A DNA stretch of 64,000 nt from Mariprofundus ferrooxydans PV-1. GTDB lineage: Bacteria; Pseudomonadota; Zetaproteobacteria; Mariprofundales; Mariprofundaceae. The notes below the pieces were generated by a model, which worked only from the letters and a program-made list of their open reading frames with translations, searched no databases and was not told where the DNA came from. The first letter of the stretch is position 1; every line of letters begins with the position of its first letter. The stretch spans positions 620,836-684,835 of the forward strand of contig NZ_DS022294.1 of NCBI RefSeq assembly GCF_000153765.1. The letters run 5' to 3'. Both the position numbers and the translations under genes were made by a program. Shown one piece after another: positions 53,549 through 62,581 of this stretch.

Positions 53549-54024
53549 GGTTTTCCATTCAGCCGTTTTGCGTTATAAAACGGGCAATCGTGATCCATGC
53601 CGAAATCACAGCGCTGAAAGTATTTGCTTCTGCCTTCAGATATGTGGGCATTTTCACAGGCTGCCAGTGAAGACAATAGTGATATTAATTTTTCAGGTTG
53701 AAACTGCTCAGTCAGCGAGTAACACAGTTGACTGGCAGCGAAGATGTGGTACTCATCATCGGATTTGCCGGTAATAATGGCAATTTTGAGCAATGGGTAT
53801 GTTCTTCGGATTTCAATGGCCAGGTCATAACCGGACATCCCGGGCAGATTGACCTCACTCAATACAGCAATTGGTTGTGCAAACTCGGGATCCTTGAGGA
53901 ACTGAAGATAGTGTTCGGCAAAGTCAAAACAACGAACATCATAACCGGCATCAGATATGATGGTTTCAAGAAGATCGCGCAGGCTTTTATCATCATGGAT
54001 AAGGTGAAACATGTTATTCGCCAT
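53545..54024 (-). CDS. degenerate receiver-domain protein
   Basis: A 159-residue protein with a receiver fold. The acidic pair is kept in LIHDDKSL, but the phospho-acceptor Asp is replaced by Glu in VLSEVNLPGMSG, and the lysine of the usual KP motif is absent (SLTEQFQP). It therefore cannot be phosphorylated normally; Glu may mimic the active state. The C-terminal 40 residues carry Cys at CENAH, RCDFG and DCPFY, which could bind metal or respond to oxidation. It overlaps the cytochrome gene and the HD-GYP gene, so it may act as an adaptor or regulator of the latter. Confidence 0.82.
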   Translation of the reverse strand: MANNMFHLIHDDKSLRDLLETIISDAGYDVRCFDFAEHYLQFLKDPEFAQPIAVLSEVNLPGMSGYDLAIEIRRTYPLLKIAIITGKSDDEYHIFAASQLCYSLTEQFQPEKLISLLSSLAACENAHISEGRSKYFQRCDFGMDHDCPFYNAKRLNGKP

Positions 54025-54502
54025 CAGTGTTTGTCTCCTTGCCGGTCATCGGTACAGGGGCAAACGGTATATCGGAGGATTTGCGATCCGCCGCCCATAA
54101 GCGGTAGATCTCATCGCTCCATAAACTCTGGAACCATGCGATGGCCGCCCGCTGCTCGGCTTCACTCAGGCTGCTCTTGAAACCCGGCATCTTGCCATCA
54201 TACAGCGCACCACCCTGCTGTATGATCTCTACTAACAGTGGCAGCCGGTGATGCCAGGCATGGGCGCTGCCATTCAACGGCGGCGGCGGATAAGAACCAT
54301 CAGGCAGACGCTGTTTCCAGTCTTTCACCAAACCCTGCGCCTGCAGTCCATGACACTGCGCGCAATTGTCGGCAAACACCCTGGCACCGAGTTCAACCTG
54401 CTCCGGCGAATACCAGCGCACCGCTTTATCCGACGACGACGCATTGCAGGCCGGCAGCGCGACCATGCACAGACACATAATCAGCAAATTCGTTCTAGAC
54501 AT
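54014..54502 (-). CDS. mono-heme cytochrome c lipoprotein
   Basis: A 162-residue secreted cytochrome. The signal sequence ends in LPAC, a lipobox, so it is probably lipid-anchored in the periplasm. The single heme motif is CAQCH (about residues 47-51), with the Met ligand probably in GKMPGF. A long Pro-rich stretch (GSYPPPPLN) separates them. ATG 54502 is chosen because it gives a clean lipoprotein signal. It overlaps the FAD oxidoreductase end and the receiver gene start. It could pass electrons for the periplasmic part of this copper operon. Confidence 0.9.
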   Translation of the reverse strand: MSRTNLLIMCLCMVALPACNASSSDKAVRWYSPEQVELGARVFADNCAQCHGLQAQGLVKDWKQRLPDGSYPPPPLNGSAHAWHHRLPLLVEIIQQGGALYDGKMPGFKSSLSEAEQRAAIAWFQSLWSDEIYRLWAADRKSSDIPFAPVPMTGKETNTDGE

Positions 54503-55658
54503 CGGCCTGCCCCCTGGCGCAACGACACCAGGTACAGGTGCAGCCGGGATGAGTACAGTTTTCATTCTTGCGCTTGCTGGGCAGCATCCGGTCGGCCCAT
54601 GGAAACAGCAGGCGCGTAAACCACTGTTCCCTATGCTGCTGGCCAAGCCAGCCGCGAACATCACGGCATTTGGTAAGATGCTCCAGAAACCGGACATAGC
54701 CTTTGTCTCCCAGCCGGGAAAACATATAACGATTGACGATGCCGGCCCGCATCCGTCCGCCCAGCACCTGCCGCCACATCTGATCATAGGCCAATGGTTG
54801 ATCCCGTAGCCATGCTTGCGCAGCCAGATGACCCGAGATCATGGCATAGCGCATACCGAAACCCCACAGCGCATCCTGAAACCCGGCAGCCTCCCCGGCA
54901 TAAAGAATCTTGCCCTTAATAGCAGATTTCGGATAACTGACATTGCCCAGCCCGCCGAAGCGTTTGGCATGCTCGCCCATTGAGAAGCCGAGGCGTTGCT
55001 GAAAGAACGCTACAGTTTTTTCAAGGTGAATATGTTCCCGGTGAAAATCATCATACATGCAACTGGCAAGGGTCGCATGGCCCTGATGAATCAGCAGATA
55101 TGCATACCCTTTGGGTGCCAGATCATCCGAAAGCGCCGCGTAGGCTCCATCCTGCATATCGGTGTCAAACTGGTAGTCGGCGGCAATCACGTCTCCCGCC
55201 TTCGGACCTTCGGCGCAAATGCCGCCGTCTGGCAGCTTGCTGATACGGTCGCCAAACCTGATCTCAACGCCCAATTCCAGCGCCTGCCTTAGCAGGGCAG
55301 TGTCCAGGGAATCTGGCCCGCTGCCGCGATGTACCAGATAAAACAGCGGCACATCGCTGCTAAGATGGAACTCCCGCCCATCCGGCGAATAGGCGATCAG
55401 TTCGCGAAATGCAGTATGGGGAAAGTCCGGTTGAATGCCCATACTGGCCAGTTCGCCGAGGATGTCGGTACGGCTAGTCCAGTTTTCCTGACCCTGAAAG
55501 TCGCCATGGAAGCGGGATCCGACTGATGTTTTTCGCTCATGCACAATAGCTTGGCCGCCAGCCTTGGCGTACGTGATGGCTGCGGCAAGACCTGCCGGAC
55601 CGGCGCCGGAAATATGCAGTACCGACCGTCTACCTGCTGTTTGTTTGACATTCAACAA
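54495..55658 (-). CDS. FAD-dependent oxidoreductase (geranylgeranyl reductase-like)
   Basis: A 387-residue flavoprotein. The FAD-binding motif HISGAGPAGLAAAITYAKAGG is near the N-terminus, and a second nucleotide motif, GKILYAGEAAGFQDALWGFG, lies near residue 260, as in geranylgeranyl reductase-type enzymes. A C-terminal Cys-rich tail, CTHPGCTCTWCRC, is unusual and could bind metal. The TTG at 55658, placed after GGAGG and overlapping the patatin stop, is the best start. The substrate is unknown. Confidence 0.82.
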   Translation of the reverse strand: MLNVKQTAGRRSVLHISGAGPAGLAAAITYAKAGGQAIVHERKTSVGSRFHGDFQGQENWTSRTDILGELASMGIQPDFPHTAFRELIAYSPDGREFHLSSDVPLFYLVHRGSGPDSLDTALLRQALELGVEIRFGDRISKLPDGGICAEGPKAGDVIAADYQFDTDMQDGAYAALSDDLAPKGYAYLLIHQGHATLASCMYDDFHREHIHLEKTVAFFQQRLGFSMGEHAKRFGGLGNVSYPKSAIKGKILYAGEAAGFQDALWGFGMRYAMISGHLAAQAWLRDQPLAYDQMWRQVLGGRMRAGIVNRYMFSRLGDKGYVRFLEHLTKCRDVRGWLGQQHREQWFTRLLFPWADRMLPSKRKNENCTHPGCTCTWCRCARGQADV

Positions 55659-56596
55659 TGGCAGCCTCCACCCATACCAGGCGTAGCAGGAGGTAATACC
55701 TCTCCAAACAACGCTGATGGATTCAGCCGCAACGTTTCCAGATATGGCGCGAGCAGCTCCTCCGTCTGGCTTTTCGCTGCAGCCTGGACATCCGGACCAT
55801 GCTCTGTTTGTGGCCATGGCAGTTCCGGCAGCGATGGTTCAAGCACCACAATCAACGCCTTGCAGCCGCAAGGGCAACGACGGAAGGTCAGCGGCAGGTC
55901 GGAGAGATACCACGGCCGGTTGCGGAACAATAGCGTGTCAATAATCTCCAGGATCGGCCAGCCATCCTGCTCGGTTGCATCGATGCCACGGAACCCCCTG
56001 GTGCGCGTCGCGACATGGTGCACGATCAACACATCCAGTTCATGGCGACAACATATTGCATCCGTCGGCCCCAGGTCTATGACGCCGCCATCGCAATAGA
56101 AGATCCCTTCGATCTCAACCGGCTGGTAGAGCAGCGGGACCGTAGAGCTGGCTGCAATACCCAGCGCCAGATCCCCTGCTGAAAACATCTGCTTTTCGCC
56201 GGTCGTCAGGCTGGTGGCTATCGTATGGAAAGGGATGCGGCATGCCTCGAACGAGTCAACCGCGATGTTGCGGCGACAGAAATCCAGGGCGTCATCCGTT
56301 GTCGCTATGCCGGTGAATGTTCTACCCCTGTGTAGCATCAGTTCCATAAGCGCGCGTCGCCATGAGCCCGGGCGCCAGAAGTGTTTCCGTTCCATATGCG
56401 CCAGTGCTTCCAGCCACTGCTCCAGCGGCGTGCCGCTGGCATGAATGCCGCCGACGAGCGCGCCCGCGCTGCATCCGGCTACCGCCGAAAGCTGGATATC
56501 CATGCCCGCCAGCGCCTGCATAAAACCGCTATGGGCATAGACGCCGCGCACGCCGCCAGCGCTCAATACAAGGCCTGTACGAATTGACTCCCCCAT
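55652..56596 (-). CDS. patatin-like phospholipase
   Basis: A 314-residue lipid acyl hydrolase. The oxyanion Gly-rich motif is SAGGVRGVYAHSGF, the nucleophile elbow GCSAG (GxSxG), and the catalytic Asp lies in FYCDGGVID. A C-terminal Cys/His-rich end (GMGGGCHC) and CPCGCKA in the middle are uncommon for the family and could bind metal. It starts at ATG 56596 and overlaps both the upstream and downstream genes, so it belongs to the same transcript. A role in membrane lipid turnover under metal stress is an inference. Confidence 0.9.
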   Translation of the reverse strand: MGESIRTGLVLSAGGVRGVYAHSGFMQALAGMDIQLSAVAGCSAGALVGGIHASGTPLEQWLEALAHMERKHFWRPGSWRRALMELMLHRGRTFTGIATTDDALDFCRRNIAVDSFEACRIPFHTIATSLTTGEKQMFSAGDLALGIAASSTVPLLYQPVEIEGIFYCDGGVIDLGPTDAICCRHELDVLIVHHVATRTRGFRGIDATEQDGWPILEIIDTLLFRNRPWYLSDLPLTFRRCPCGCKALIVVLEPSLPELPWPQTEHGPDVQAAAKSQTEELLAPYLETLRLNPSALFGEVLPPATPGMGGGCHC

Positions 56597-56600
56597 CAAT

Positions 56601-57341
56601 CTAGCCTGCCGCGTCCATCTGCTCGTCGCAGAAACAGGACGGCCGCCTGAACTGATGCGTTTCGTAGTAGGTCAGCAGGAGGGAAACCAGCGTAACCGGA
56701 TCGGCATCATAAATGATATGCGAACCGGTATCCTTGCCGAAGCTTGCAACAATAGCCGGCAGCTGACTGGTGATGCCTCCGGATCCTCGCAGGACGCCAA
56801 TGAGTTTGCCTTCATCAAAGGCAATGGCAAATTCGCCTAGCGTGCCGGAACGTCCGCCGACTATGATCACCATGTCGCTGGAACGGATGTTTGTTACTTC
56901 GCGCCCCATCAGCCCGCTGCCCGTATAGATCAGCACATCATAGGCGTCGGCAGGAGAGTAATATTTATGCACATGCTCATCCAGGCTCAGGGCGGGCGAA
57001 ATCCCTACGGATGTGCCGCCGGCTTCCCTAACCCCTTCAGCGCAAGCGTATGGCAGGCCGGGGCAGGCGCCGGTGATCAGGACAAGACCACGCTCGGCAA
57101 TCGCCACACCCAACTGATACACCTGATCCTTGATATCATCATCCTGATTCGAATCCGCAGACCCCATCACGCCGACTGTCAGTCGCATGCCGGGCGCCTT
57201 GTTGAGAAATGCCTGAGGCCGTTCCCGGAATTTGTCACGGCACTCTTCGGAGCAGAAGTAATAACTGCGGCCGCCGAATTCGCTCATCGCTACGGCATGG
57301 CTGGGGGTGATCGTCATCAGGCAAACCGGGTCACGTATCAT
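56601..57341 (-). CDS. YHS domain fused to a LOG-like (TIGR00725-type) Rossmann protein
   Basis: A 246-residue protein. The YHS domain is at residues 1-48 (MIRDPVCLMTITP, then YYFCSEECRDKF). The rest is a nucleotide-binding Rossmann domain of the LOG/lysine-decarboxylase-like type with GVMGSAD, LITGACPGLPY and GGRSGTLGEFAIA, the last being the conserved phosphate-binding PGGxGT-like loop with a Ser and Gly variant. GGAGG lies six bases before ATG 57341. A Cys-rich end, CFCDE, is present. Members often hydrolyse nucleotide monophosphates; the actual substrate is unknown. Confidence 0.88.
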   Translation of the reverse strand: MIRDPVCLMTITPSHAVAMSEFGGRSYYFCSEECRDKFRERPQAFLNKAPGMRLTVGVMGSADSNQDDDIKDQVYQLGVAIAERGLVLITGACPGLPYACAEGVREAGGTSVGISPALSLDEHVHKYYSPADAYDVLIYTGSGLMGREVTNIRSSDMVIIVGGRSGTLGEFAIAFDEGKLIGVLRGSGGITSQLPAIVASFGKDTGSHIIYDADPVTLVSLLLTYYETHQFRRPSCFCDEQMDAAG

Positions 57342-57377
57342 CAACACCTCCATTTAGCATGATGTTGTTCATGCGAA

Positions 57378-57851
57378 TCAATGTCCTTTCATATCAACAG
57401 GCATATCCATCATCATGGACTGCTGATCCATCATCTGTTTCATCATCTGCCGCATCATGCCCATGCCTGCTTGCATTTTGTCCATGCGCTTTTCCATGGG
57501 CATCGAGGCTCCGCTGCTGCCTTTACCGCCCATCATACCCATATTGCCCATCATGCCCTGCATTTTATCCATGGCCTTGCGCATTTCCCGCATATGCTCT
57601 TGCATGAGACTGCGGCGCTGCTTAGCGCTCTTTGCCTGTGAATACTGTTGCGCTGTTGCATGCATCTTATCCATGTGAGGCTGCATTCCCTGCATTTGCA
57701 TCATGCCCATGCCATTATTACATGGCTGTGCAGCAACGGCAGCACCGGATTTCCCTGCCGCTGAATCAGACGAATGATGTGCTTGCTCGGCAAATGCCGG
57801 TGCTGCGGCGATGCTCAGGGCGAATATACTAACGATCAGACTATGTTTCAT
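57378..57851 (-). CDS. Met-rich periplasmic protein, probable copper or silver binding
   Basis: A 157-residue secreted protein with a signal peptide ending AFA (about residue 21). About a fifth of the mature chain is Met, in clusters such as GMGMMQMQGMQPHM and GMMRQMMKQMMDQQSMMM, as in proteins that bind Cu(I) or Ag(I) through thioethers. It is predicted helical, like CopG/Spy-type chaperones, but not confidently assigned. GGAG is upstream of ATG 57851. It heads the segment that leads to the YHS/LOG gene 37 bases later. Confidence 0.85.
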   Translation of the reverse strand: MKHSLIVSIFALSIAAAPAFAEQAHHSSDSAAGKSGAAVAAQPCNNGMGMMQMQGMQPHMDKMHATAQQYSQAKSAKQRRSLMQEHMREMRKAMDKMQGMMGNMGMMGGKGSSGASMPMEKRMDKMQAGMGMMRQMMKQMMDQQSMMMDMPVDMKGH

Positions 57852-57971
57852 GGTTTGCTCCTTTGTAATAAATTACGGCTGTTGGCTTATCCATCCTCCA
57901 GTCCGATGACAATCAGGCGCGTCAGTGCCTGATTCATATGTGCGGGGCTCCATGCCATCCACATTGCAGAA

Positions 57972-58286
57972 TCACTGCCCTTGCTCTGCGTGTTCATCAC
58001 TCTTTTCGTTTTTGCAACTGCATGGCCGGGATGCGCGGACGGCAAACACATTATACAGTGGCACCCAAATCAGGGCCGCATACCAGCCGTAGCCATAGGA
58101 TTCGATCAGTCCGATGAAAAAGCTGCTCCAGTTGATACCGGTAAATCCCGGCAGCAGCTTTTGCCAAACTGTAAACATCGCATGCTCGGGCAACAGCACA
58201 TCAAACGCGACGCATAGCGCAAAGGTGATGGCCAGAAACAGGCTGGTGGCGTGGCCGAATGCGGCAAGAGCAATTTTAGTATTCAT
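57972..58286 (-). CDS. small two-to-three-helix membrane protein (DUF5676-like)
   Basis: A 104-residue membrane protein. Two hydrophobic segments (LFLAITFALCVAFDVLLP and a later GWYAALIWVPLYNVF) with the conserved GINWSSFFIGLIESYGYG in between. The layout and sequence resemble DUF5676 membrane proteins commonly found in copper-resistance islands. It ends with a Cys and charged tail. It starts at ATG 58286, overlapping the methyltransferase end by four bases, so the two are coupled. Confidence 0.78.
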   Translation of the reverse strand: MNTKIALAAFGHATSLFLAITFALCVAFDVLLPEHAMFTVWQKLLPGFTGINWSSFFIGLIESYGYGWYAALIWVPLYNVFAVRASRPCSCKNEKSDEHAEQGQ

Positions 58287-58945
58287 ACATCCTCCTCATT
58301 TACGTTGGAACGCTCCACGAGCTGACGCCATTGGCCCATACGTGGAAAAAACATCGGCACCTGCCGTTGATAAGCGCGGTATTCCTTACCGAACTGTTCG
58401 ACCACCCGTTTCTCTTCGCTGCGCGCTAACAAAAAGTAGACCAGCACGATGACGGGAAACAGGCCCACCGAAAACAGTGTCGGCCAATGCACCACGCCCT
58501 CGCCGAAGAGTCCGATAAACAGTCCTGTATACTGAGGGTGCCGCACCAGGGCATACAAACCTGTTGTTGCCAGCCTGCCCTGCCGGTGCGCACGATAGAG
58601 TTCTCGCCAACCTTGAATGAACAGGCCGATACCAACAAACAGGAACGCATAGCCCAGCAGCATCGAAATCATCATGCCTGTCTCTCCAATGCCGAGCAGC
58701 GAGGACCAGAGGTTGGCGTTGAGATTGTGTTTATCCAGACCGAAAAAACGCACCAGCAGGTAAATGGTGAGCGGAAATCCATACATCTCCGCATACAGCG
58801 CAATAATGAATGCCTGCACCACCCCCGCACTCGCCCACTCACGCCAGGTTTTCGGAGCCAAATAACGATAAAGCACCCATGACGCCAGAACGATCATGAT
58901 TGCGGCAATGCCCCAGGCTCCGGAATGCGCAATACCTTCAGTCAT
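58283..58945 (-). CDS. membrane methyltransferase of the isoprenylcysteine methyltransferase (ICMT)/NnrU type
   Basis: A 220-residue protein with five hydrophobic helices and the ICMT signature GLYALVRHPQYTGLF followed by a conserved Arg-rich end (EEKRVVEQFGKEYRAYQRQV). These enzymes methylate small thiols or carboxyls, or protein termini, using SAM. It stands in the metal island upstream of the DUF5676 gene. A 47-codon fragment at 62855-62998 contains a decayed version of the same signature. Confidence 0.88.
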   Translation of the reverse strand: MTEGIAHSGAWGIAAIMIVLASWVLYRYLAPKTWREWASAGVVQAFIIALYAEMYGFPLTIYLLVRFFGLDKHNLNANLWSSLLGIGETGMMISMLLGYAFLFVGIGLFIQGWRELYRAHRQGRLATTGLYALVRHPQYTGLFIGLFGEGVVHWPTLFSVGLFPVIVLVYFLLARSEEKRVVEQFGKEYRAYQRQVPMFFPRMGQWRQLVERSNVNEEDV

Positions 58946-59002
58946 AGTAAACTCCTCTTTTATTTCGCTCTTTGGCTGTCACCGGCCCGCTCTTGTGCAG
59001 GC

Positions 59003-59200
59003 TTAAGACTGCTTAATCCCGTGCTGGCGGTGATGCCGAATGTACTTTTCAGGCTCCGACTCGAACGCCTCCCGACAGCTCGTGGCGCAGAAATAGTAGA
59101 TCTTCCCCTGATATTCGAGTTCATCACTGGCGGTTATGCGGCTGACCTCCATGCCGCAAACCGGATCCTTGAAGTTTCGTTCGTTGCTTTGATGTTTCAT
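59003..59200 (-). CDS. small YHS-domain protein
   Basis: A 65-residue protein that is essentially one YHS domain: FKDPVCGMEVSRITASDELEY, then YYFCATSCREAFESEPEKY. The Cys pair probably binds metal. There is no signal peptide. It is one of six YHS domains in this window's right end. It lies 58 bases upstream of nothing on its own strand except the ICMT-like gene and may be transcribed with it. Confidence 0.9.
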   Translation of the reverse strand: MKHQSNERNFKDPVCGMEVSRITASDELEYQGKIYYFCATSCREAFESEPEKYIRHHRQHGIKQS

Positions 59201-59270
59201 CGCTGCCTCCTTAGAGATTTAGAAATATCTTGTCATGGCTCAACCCGCGCACAGATCGAGAGTGGCGACA

Positions 59271-59480
59271 TCAATCGCCGGATCTCTGTTTATTGGCCAG
59301 CGCAAAGCACTCTTCTTGCCACATACAACCCTCCTGATCGCAGATGCCGTCAAAAGCTGTGGCGAAACAGTCAAAGTTGCCTTCGGCGCGCTGAATGTTG
59401 TGCACCAGATCAATCTTGCCGATGCGACCGGTTTTTAAACCCATATCTTTGGCTTTGCTTCGGATGATGTTGATATGCAT
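59271..59480 (-). CDS. small SAP-domain-like protein
   Basis: A 69-residue protein starting at ATG 59480 after GAGGAC. The first 35 residues follow a SAP-like pattern (IRSKAKDMGLKTGRIGKIDLVHNIQ), then a conserved C-terminal part: EGNFDCFATAFDGICDQEGCMWQEECF. Cys at four places suggests metal binding. Small proteins of this type occur beside YHS genes in metal islands. Function unknown; the SAP part suggests nucleic-acid binding. Confidence 0.72.
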   Translation of the reverse strand: MHINIIRSKAKDMGLKTGRIGKIDLVHNIQRAEGNFDCFATAFDGICDQEGCMWQEECFALANKQRSGD

Positions 59481-59535
59481 TGTCGTCCTCCTTGATTATG
59501 CCGGTTTGCTACCGGTGTAGTGATAGTGAAACTTG

Positions 59536-61266
59536 TCAACGGATATACGCATCGGATGCATAACGGCGCATCATGCGGTGGCTGTTGAAAATGGACGCAT
59601 TCTTGCTGATAGCCCTTTGCATAACGGAAATCCAGCCGTCTCTGTCTTCGTGATATAGAGGCAACACCACCTCATCAAGCTTGCGGTAGAGGGAGATCGC
59701 ATCCTCACCATTGTCCGACTCATCATTGTTACCCACAGCCCAGCCGGTTACCCCCTCGATACAGCCCTCGACCCACCAGCCATCCAGCACGGAGAGATTC
59801 GGCACCCCGTTAAACGCGGCTTTCATGCCGCTGGTACCGGAGGCCTCGAAAGGTCTGAGCGGCGTGTTCAACCAGACATCGGAGCCCGATACCAACTTGA
59901 AGGCAATGTCCATGTCGTAGTTGGGCAAAAACACGATCGGGATGGCATCCGCCAGCTCCCGTATATGCTCGTGCAGCAGCTGGATCATCTGCTTACCCGC
60001 CTCATCCCGTGGATGGGCCTTGCCGGCAAGCACTATCTGGAACGGCCGACGCCGGGCAATCTCACGCAGGCGGGCAAGATCATGAAACAGCAGATCTGGG
60101 CGCTTGTAGGCAGCCATGCGGCGGGCAAATCCGAGTATGGGCAGTTCCGCATCGAGTGTGATGCCGCACCGCTCCTGGATCAGGGCGATAAGCGCTTTCT
60201 TGGCCTCAACATGCGCTTGCCAAAGATCATCCTTGGGGATACAGCAATCGGCACGTACCAGCTGCTCCGACTCATGGCACCAGCCGGGAAAATGTGCATC
60301 GTACAGCTTGCGCAACGGGATGGACGCCCATGTGTGCGGATGGACACCGTTGGTGATGGCGCGCACGCGATAACCGGGAAACATCCTGCGTGACACCTCG
60401 GCATGGCGCTTGGCCACGCCATTGACATAATCACTCATATTCATCGCCAGACTGGTCATATTGAGTTGATCCCGGCCGGCCAGGCCTTTCAGGGTTTCAC
60501 TGTCAACGAAATCATCCAAAATACGGGAGACAAGATCATAGGGGAATTTATCCTGCCCGGCTTCAACCGGCGTATGGGTGGTGAAATTGCACAGCTCGCG
60601 CACACTGGGCACATCATACGGCGATTCCCCCTGCCGCAGATCAGCAGCAGGGTAGGCATGGCGGCGCAGCAATTCGAGAACGAGCAGGGCGGAGTGTCCT
60701 TCATTCAAATGATACTGCCGTACATTGAAATCGAGAGCATTCAATAATCTTACGCCGCCGATGCCAAGTACGATCTCCTGTTTGAGGCGGTAGCACGCAT
60801 CGCCGCCATAGAGGCGGTCGGTGATTTGACGATCTTCCGCCGTGTTTTCATCCAGATCAGTATCAAGCAGGAGAACCGGTTGCCGACCGCCCATGTGACC
60901 TTCCAGGATGTATAGCCATCCGCCCACCCATACATCGCGGTTTTCAATGGTCACCGCAACTTTCGCGGGCAGCGGGGCCGCATATTTTTCCGGCGCCCAT
61001 GGATCAGCTTGTTCCTGCTGCCCGCCATGATCGTCTATCGACTGGCGGAAATAGCCGAGCCGGTGTACCAGCGTGATCGCCACCATGGGCATCTCCAGAT
61101 CGGCGGCCGAGCGCAACGTGTCGCCGGACAATACGCCAAGACCGCCACTGTAGGTGGGAATGTCATTCTGCAGCGCAATCTCCATCGAGAAATAGGCGAT
61201 GCGCTCGTTGCGGATGAACTCTTTCAGCATGGCTTGGGTCTCCTTTGCGCAGGCATGTTCACACAT
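59536..61266 (-). CDS. glgP: alpha-glucan phosphorylase
   Basis: Breaks down glycogen-like glucans by phosphorolysis, using pyridoxal phosphate. The 576-residue protein begins shortly before YFSMEIALQNDIPTYSGGLGV and includes the cofactor lysine region EASGTSGMKAAFNGV. It is the short type without the extra N-terminal domain of larger bacterial enzymes. GGAGG lies six bases before ATG 61266, which overlaps the end of the CFA synthase gene. Its presence inside a metal island is common but unexplained. Confidence 0.92.
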   Translation of the reverse strand: MCEHACAKETQAMLKEFIRNERIAYFSMEIALQNDIPTYSGGLGVLSGDTLRSAADLEMPMVAITLVHRLGYFRQSIDDHGGQQEQADPWAPEKYAAPLPAKVAVTIENRDVWVGGWLYILEGHMGGRQPVLLLDTDLDENTAEDRQITDRLYGGDACYRLKQEIVLGIGGVRLLNALDFNVRQYHLNEGHSALLVLELLRRHAYPAADLRQGESPYDVPSVRELCNFTTHTPVEAGQDKFPYDLVSRILDDFVDSETLKGLAGRDQLNMTSLAMNMSDYVNGVAKRHAEVSRRMFPGYRVRAITNGVHPHTWASIPLRKLYDAHFPGWCHESEQLVRADCCIPKDDLWQAHVEAKKALIALIQERCGITLDAELPILGFARRMAAYKRPDLLFHDLARLREIARRRPFQIVLAGKAHPRDEAGKQMIQLLHEHIRELADAIPIVFLPNYDMDIAFKLVSGSDVWLNTPLRPFEASGTSGMKAAFNGVPNLSVLDGWWVEGCIEGVTGWAVGNNDESDNGEDAISLYRKLDEVVLPLYHEDRDGWISVMQRAISKNASIFNSHRMMRRYASDAYIR

Positions 61267-62581
61267 CATTGACCTCCTTGGCTTGATAGATGTCCTCTCG
61301 GCGCAGCGGTATGGACAACGGCTGCTGTGCATGTCCTGCCAGCACCTGAAACAGGCCGGAACTGCCCAGTTCGAAATAATAAGCGCTCCCGGCCATGTAG
61401 AGCTCCCATACCCGAAAGCTTGGCTCACCCACAATCGCCACAGCCTGCGCCCGCCGGTTCTTCAGCGTCTGAACCCAGCGGCGCAAGGTCAATACGTAGT
61501 GACGCCGCAGGCCCTCTACGTCAATAATCTCGAAGCCGGCGTCCTCCATCGCGGTAATCACCTGACTGATGCGCGCCAGTTCGGCATCCGGAAATACGTA
61601 ACAGTTCATAAATCGGGTAACAGGTGTATTGCGCCAACCGGTATCATTGGTAATACCGTGATTGAGAAACAGCCCTCCGGGCTTGAGCAGCTGTTTGACC
61701 GTTCCAAAATAGCCGGGGAAGTTCTTGACCCCGATGTGTTCGAACATACCCACGCTTACGATCCGGTCATAGCCGATATCACCCGGGAGATCCCTGTAAT
61801 CGCGCAATTCGATCGTCACGCTTTCTTGCAGCCCCTCCTTTTTAACCCGCTCCACGGCAAAGTCATATTGCTGCTCGCTCAGCGTAATGCCATACACATG
61901 GACATCGTAGTTGCGCGCAGCCCAGCAGGCGAGCGCGCCCCAGCCACAGCCGATATCCAACATGGATTGACCCGGAACCAGTCGCAGCTTGCGGCAGATA
62001 TAATCCAGTTTGTTTTGCTGCGCCGAGCACAGATCCTGATCGGGATCATCGAAATAGGCGCAGGAATAGACCATCTCCGGATCCAGCCACAAGCGGTAAA
62101 ATTCATTTGAAACATCGTAATGGTGGGCGATACTGCTCTGGCAGTTGCGCTGCCTCTTTTCTGCAGCGCGCACAGCAGAAGCTTCCTTTTCTATCGTTGC
62201 AACCGGAATACGCAGCGCTTCCCGCATCAATCGGAAACGCAATGACAACGACAGTTCGAGCTCCTGCAGGTAATCGCTAATGCCGAGCAGCAGCTCCATA
62301 TCGCCTTCCACGTCAACATATCCGCCCAGATACGCCTCAGCCAGGCGGATCACATCCTGATGCAAAACAAGATCCCGCAACGGTGCCGACCGTCTGAAGA
62401 TAACGCGGCATGGGCTGGCTTCATCGCCGATCACCGTTTCACCGGTCCATAAAGCCGCTGCCACCGGCCCGCTGTAAGCATCCAGCAGCGTATGAAGAAT
62501 AACTCTGGCAGCCACCGTTGCTGCCAGCGGCTCGGTTGCTGTCATGGCCGCACTTGCAGGCAGATCATGACTGGTGCTCAT
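61259..62581 (-). CDS. cfa: cyclopropane-fatty-acid synthase (CFA synthase)
   Basis: Transfers a methylene from SAM to unsaturated membrane phospholipid chains, stiffening the membrane against acid and oxidative stress. The 440-residue protein has the SAM motif MLDIGCGWGALACWAAR and the conserved YSCAYFDDPDQDL opening of the catalytic part, plus GMFEHIGVKNF. The N-terminal 150 residues form the family's lipid-binding part. It starts at ATG 62581, overlapping the YHS gene end, and overlaps glgP at its own end. Confidence 0.93.
   Translation of the reverse strand: MSTSHDLPASAAMTATEPLAATVAARVILHTLLDAYSGPVAAALWTGETVIGDEASPCRVIFRRSAPLRDLVLHQDVIRLAEAYLGGYVDVEGDMELLLGISDYLQELELSLSLRFRLMREALRIPVATIEKEASAVRAAEKRQRNCQSSIAHHYDVSNEFYRLWLDPEMVYSCAYFDDPDQDLCSAQQNKLDYICRKLRLVPGQSMLDIGCGWGALACWAARNYDVHVYGITLSEQQYDFAVERVKKEGLQESVTIELRDYRDLPGDIGYDRIVSVGMFEHIGVKNFPGYFGTVKQLLKPGGLFLNHGITNDTGWRNTPVTRFMNCYVFPDAELARISQVITAMEDAGFEIIDVEGLRRHYVLTLRRWVQTLKNRRAQAVAIVGEPSFRVWELYMAGSAYYFELGSSGLFQVLAGHAQQPLSIPLRREDIYQAKEVNDV

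Noticed and set aside
57381-57678. His/Pro/Cys-rich plus-strand frames opposite the Met-rich protein
   Set aside because: They are complementary-strand shadows of Met codons (CAT reads as His); the minus-strand gene has a signal peptide and ribosome site.
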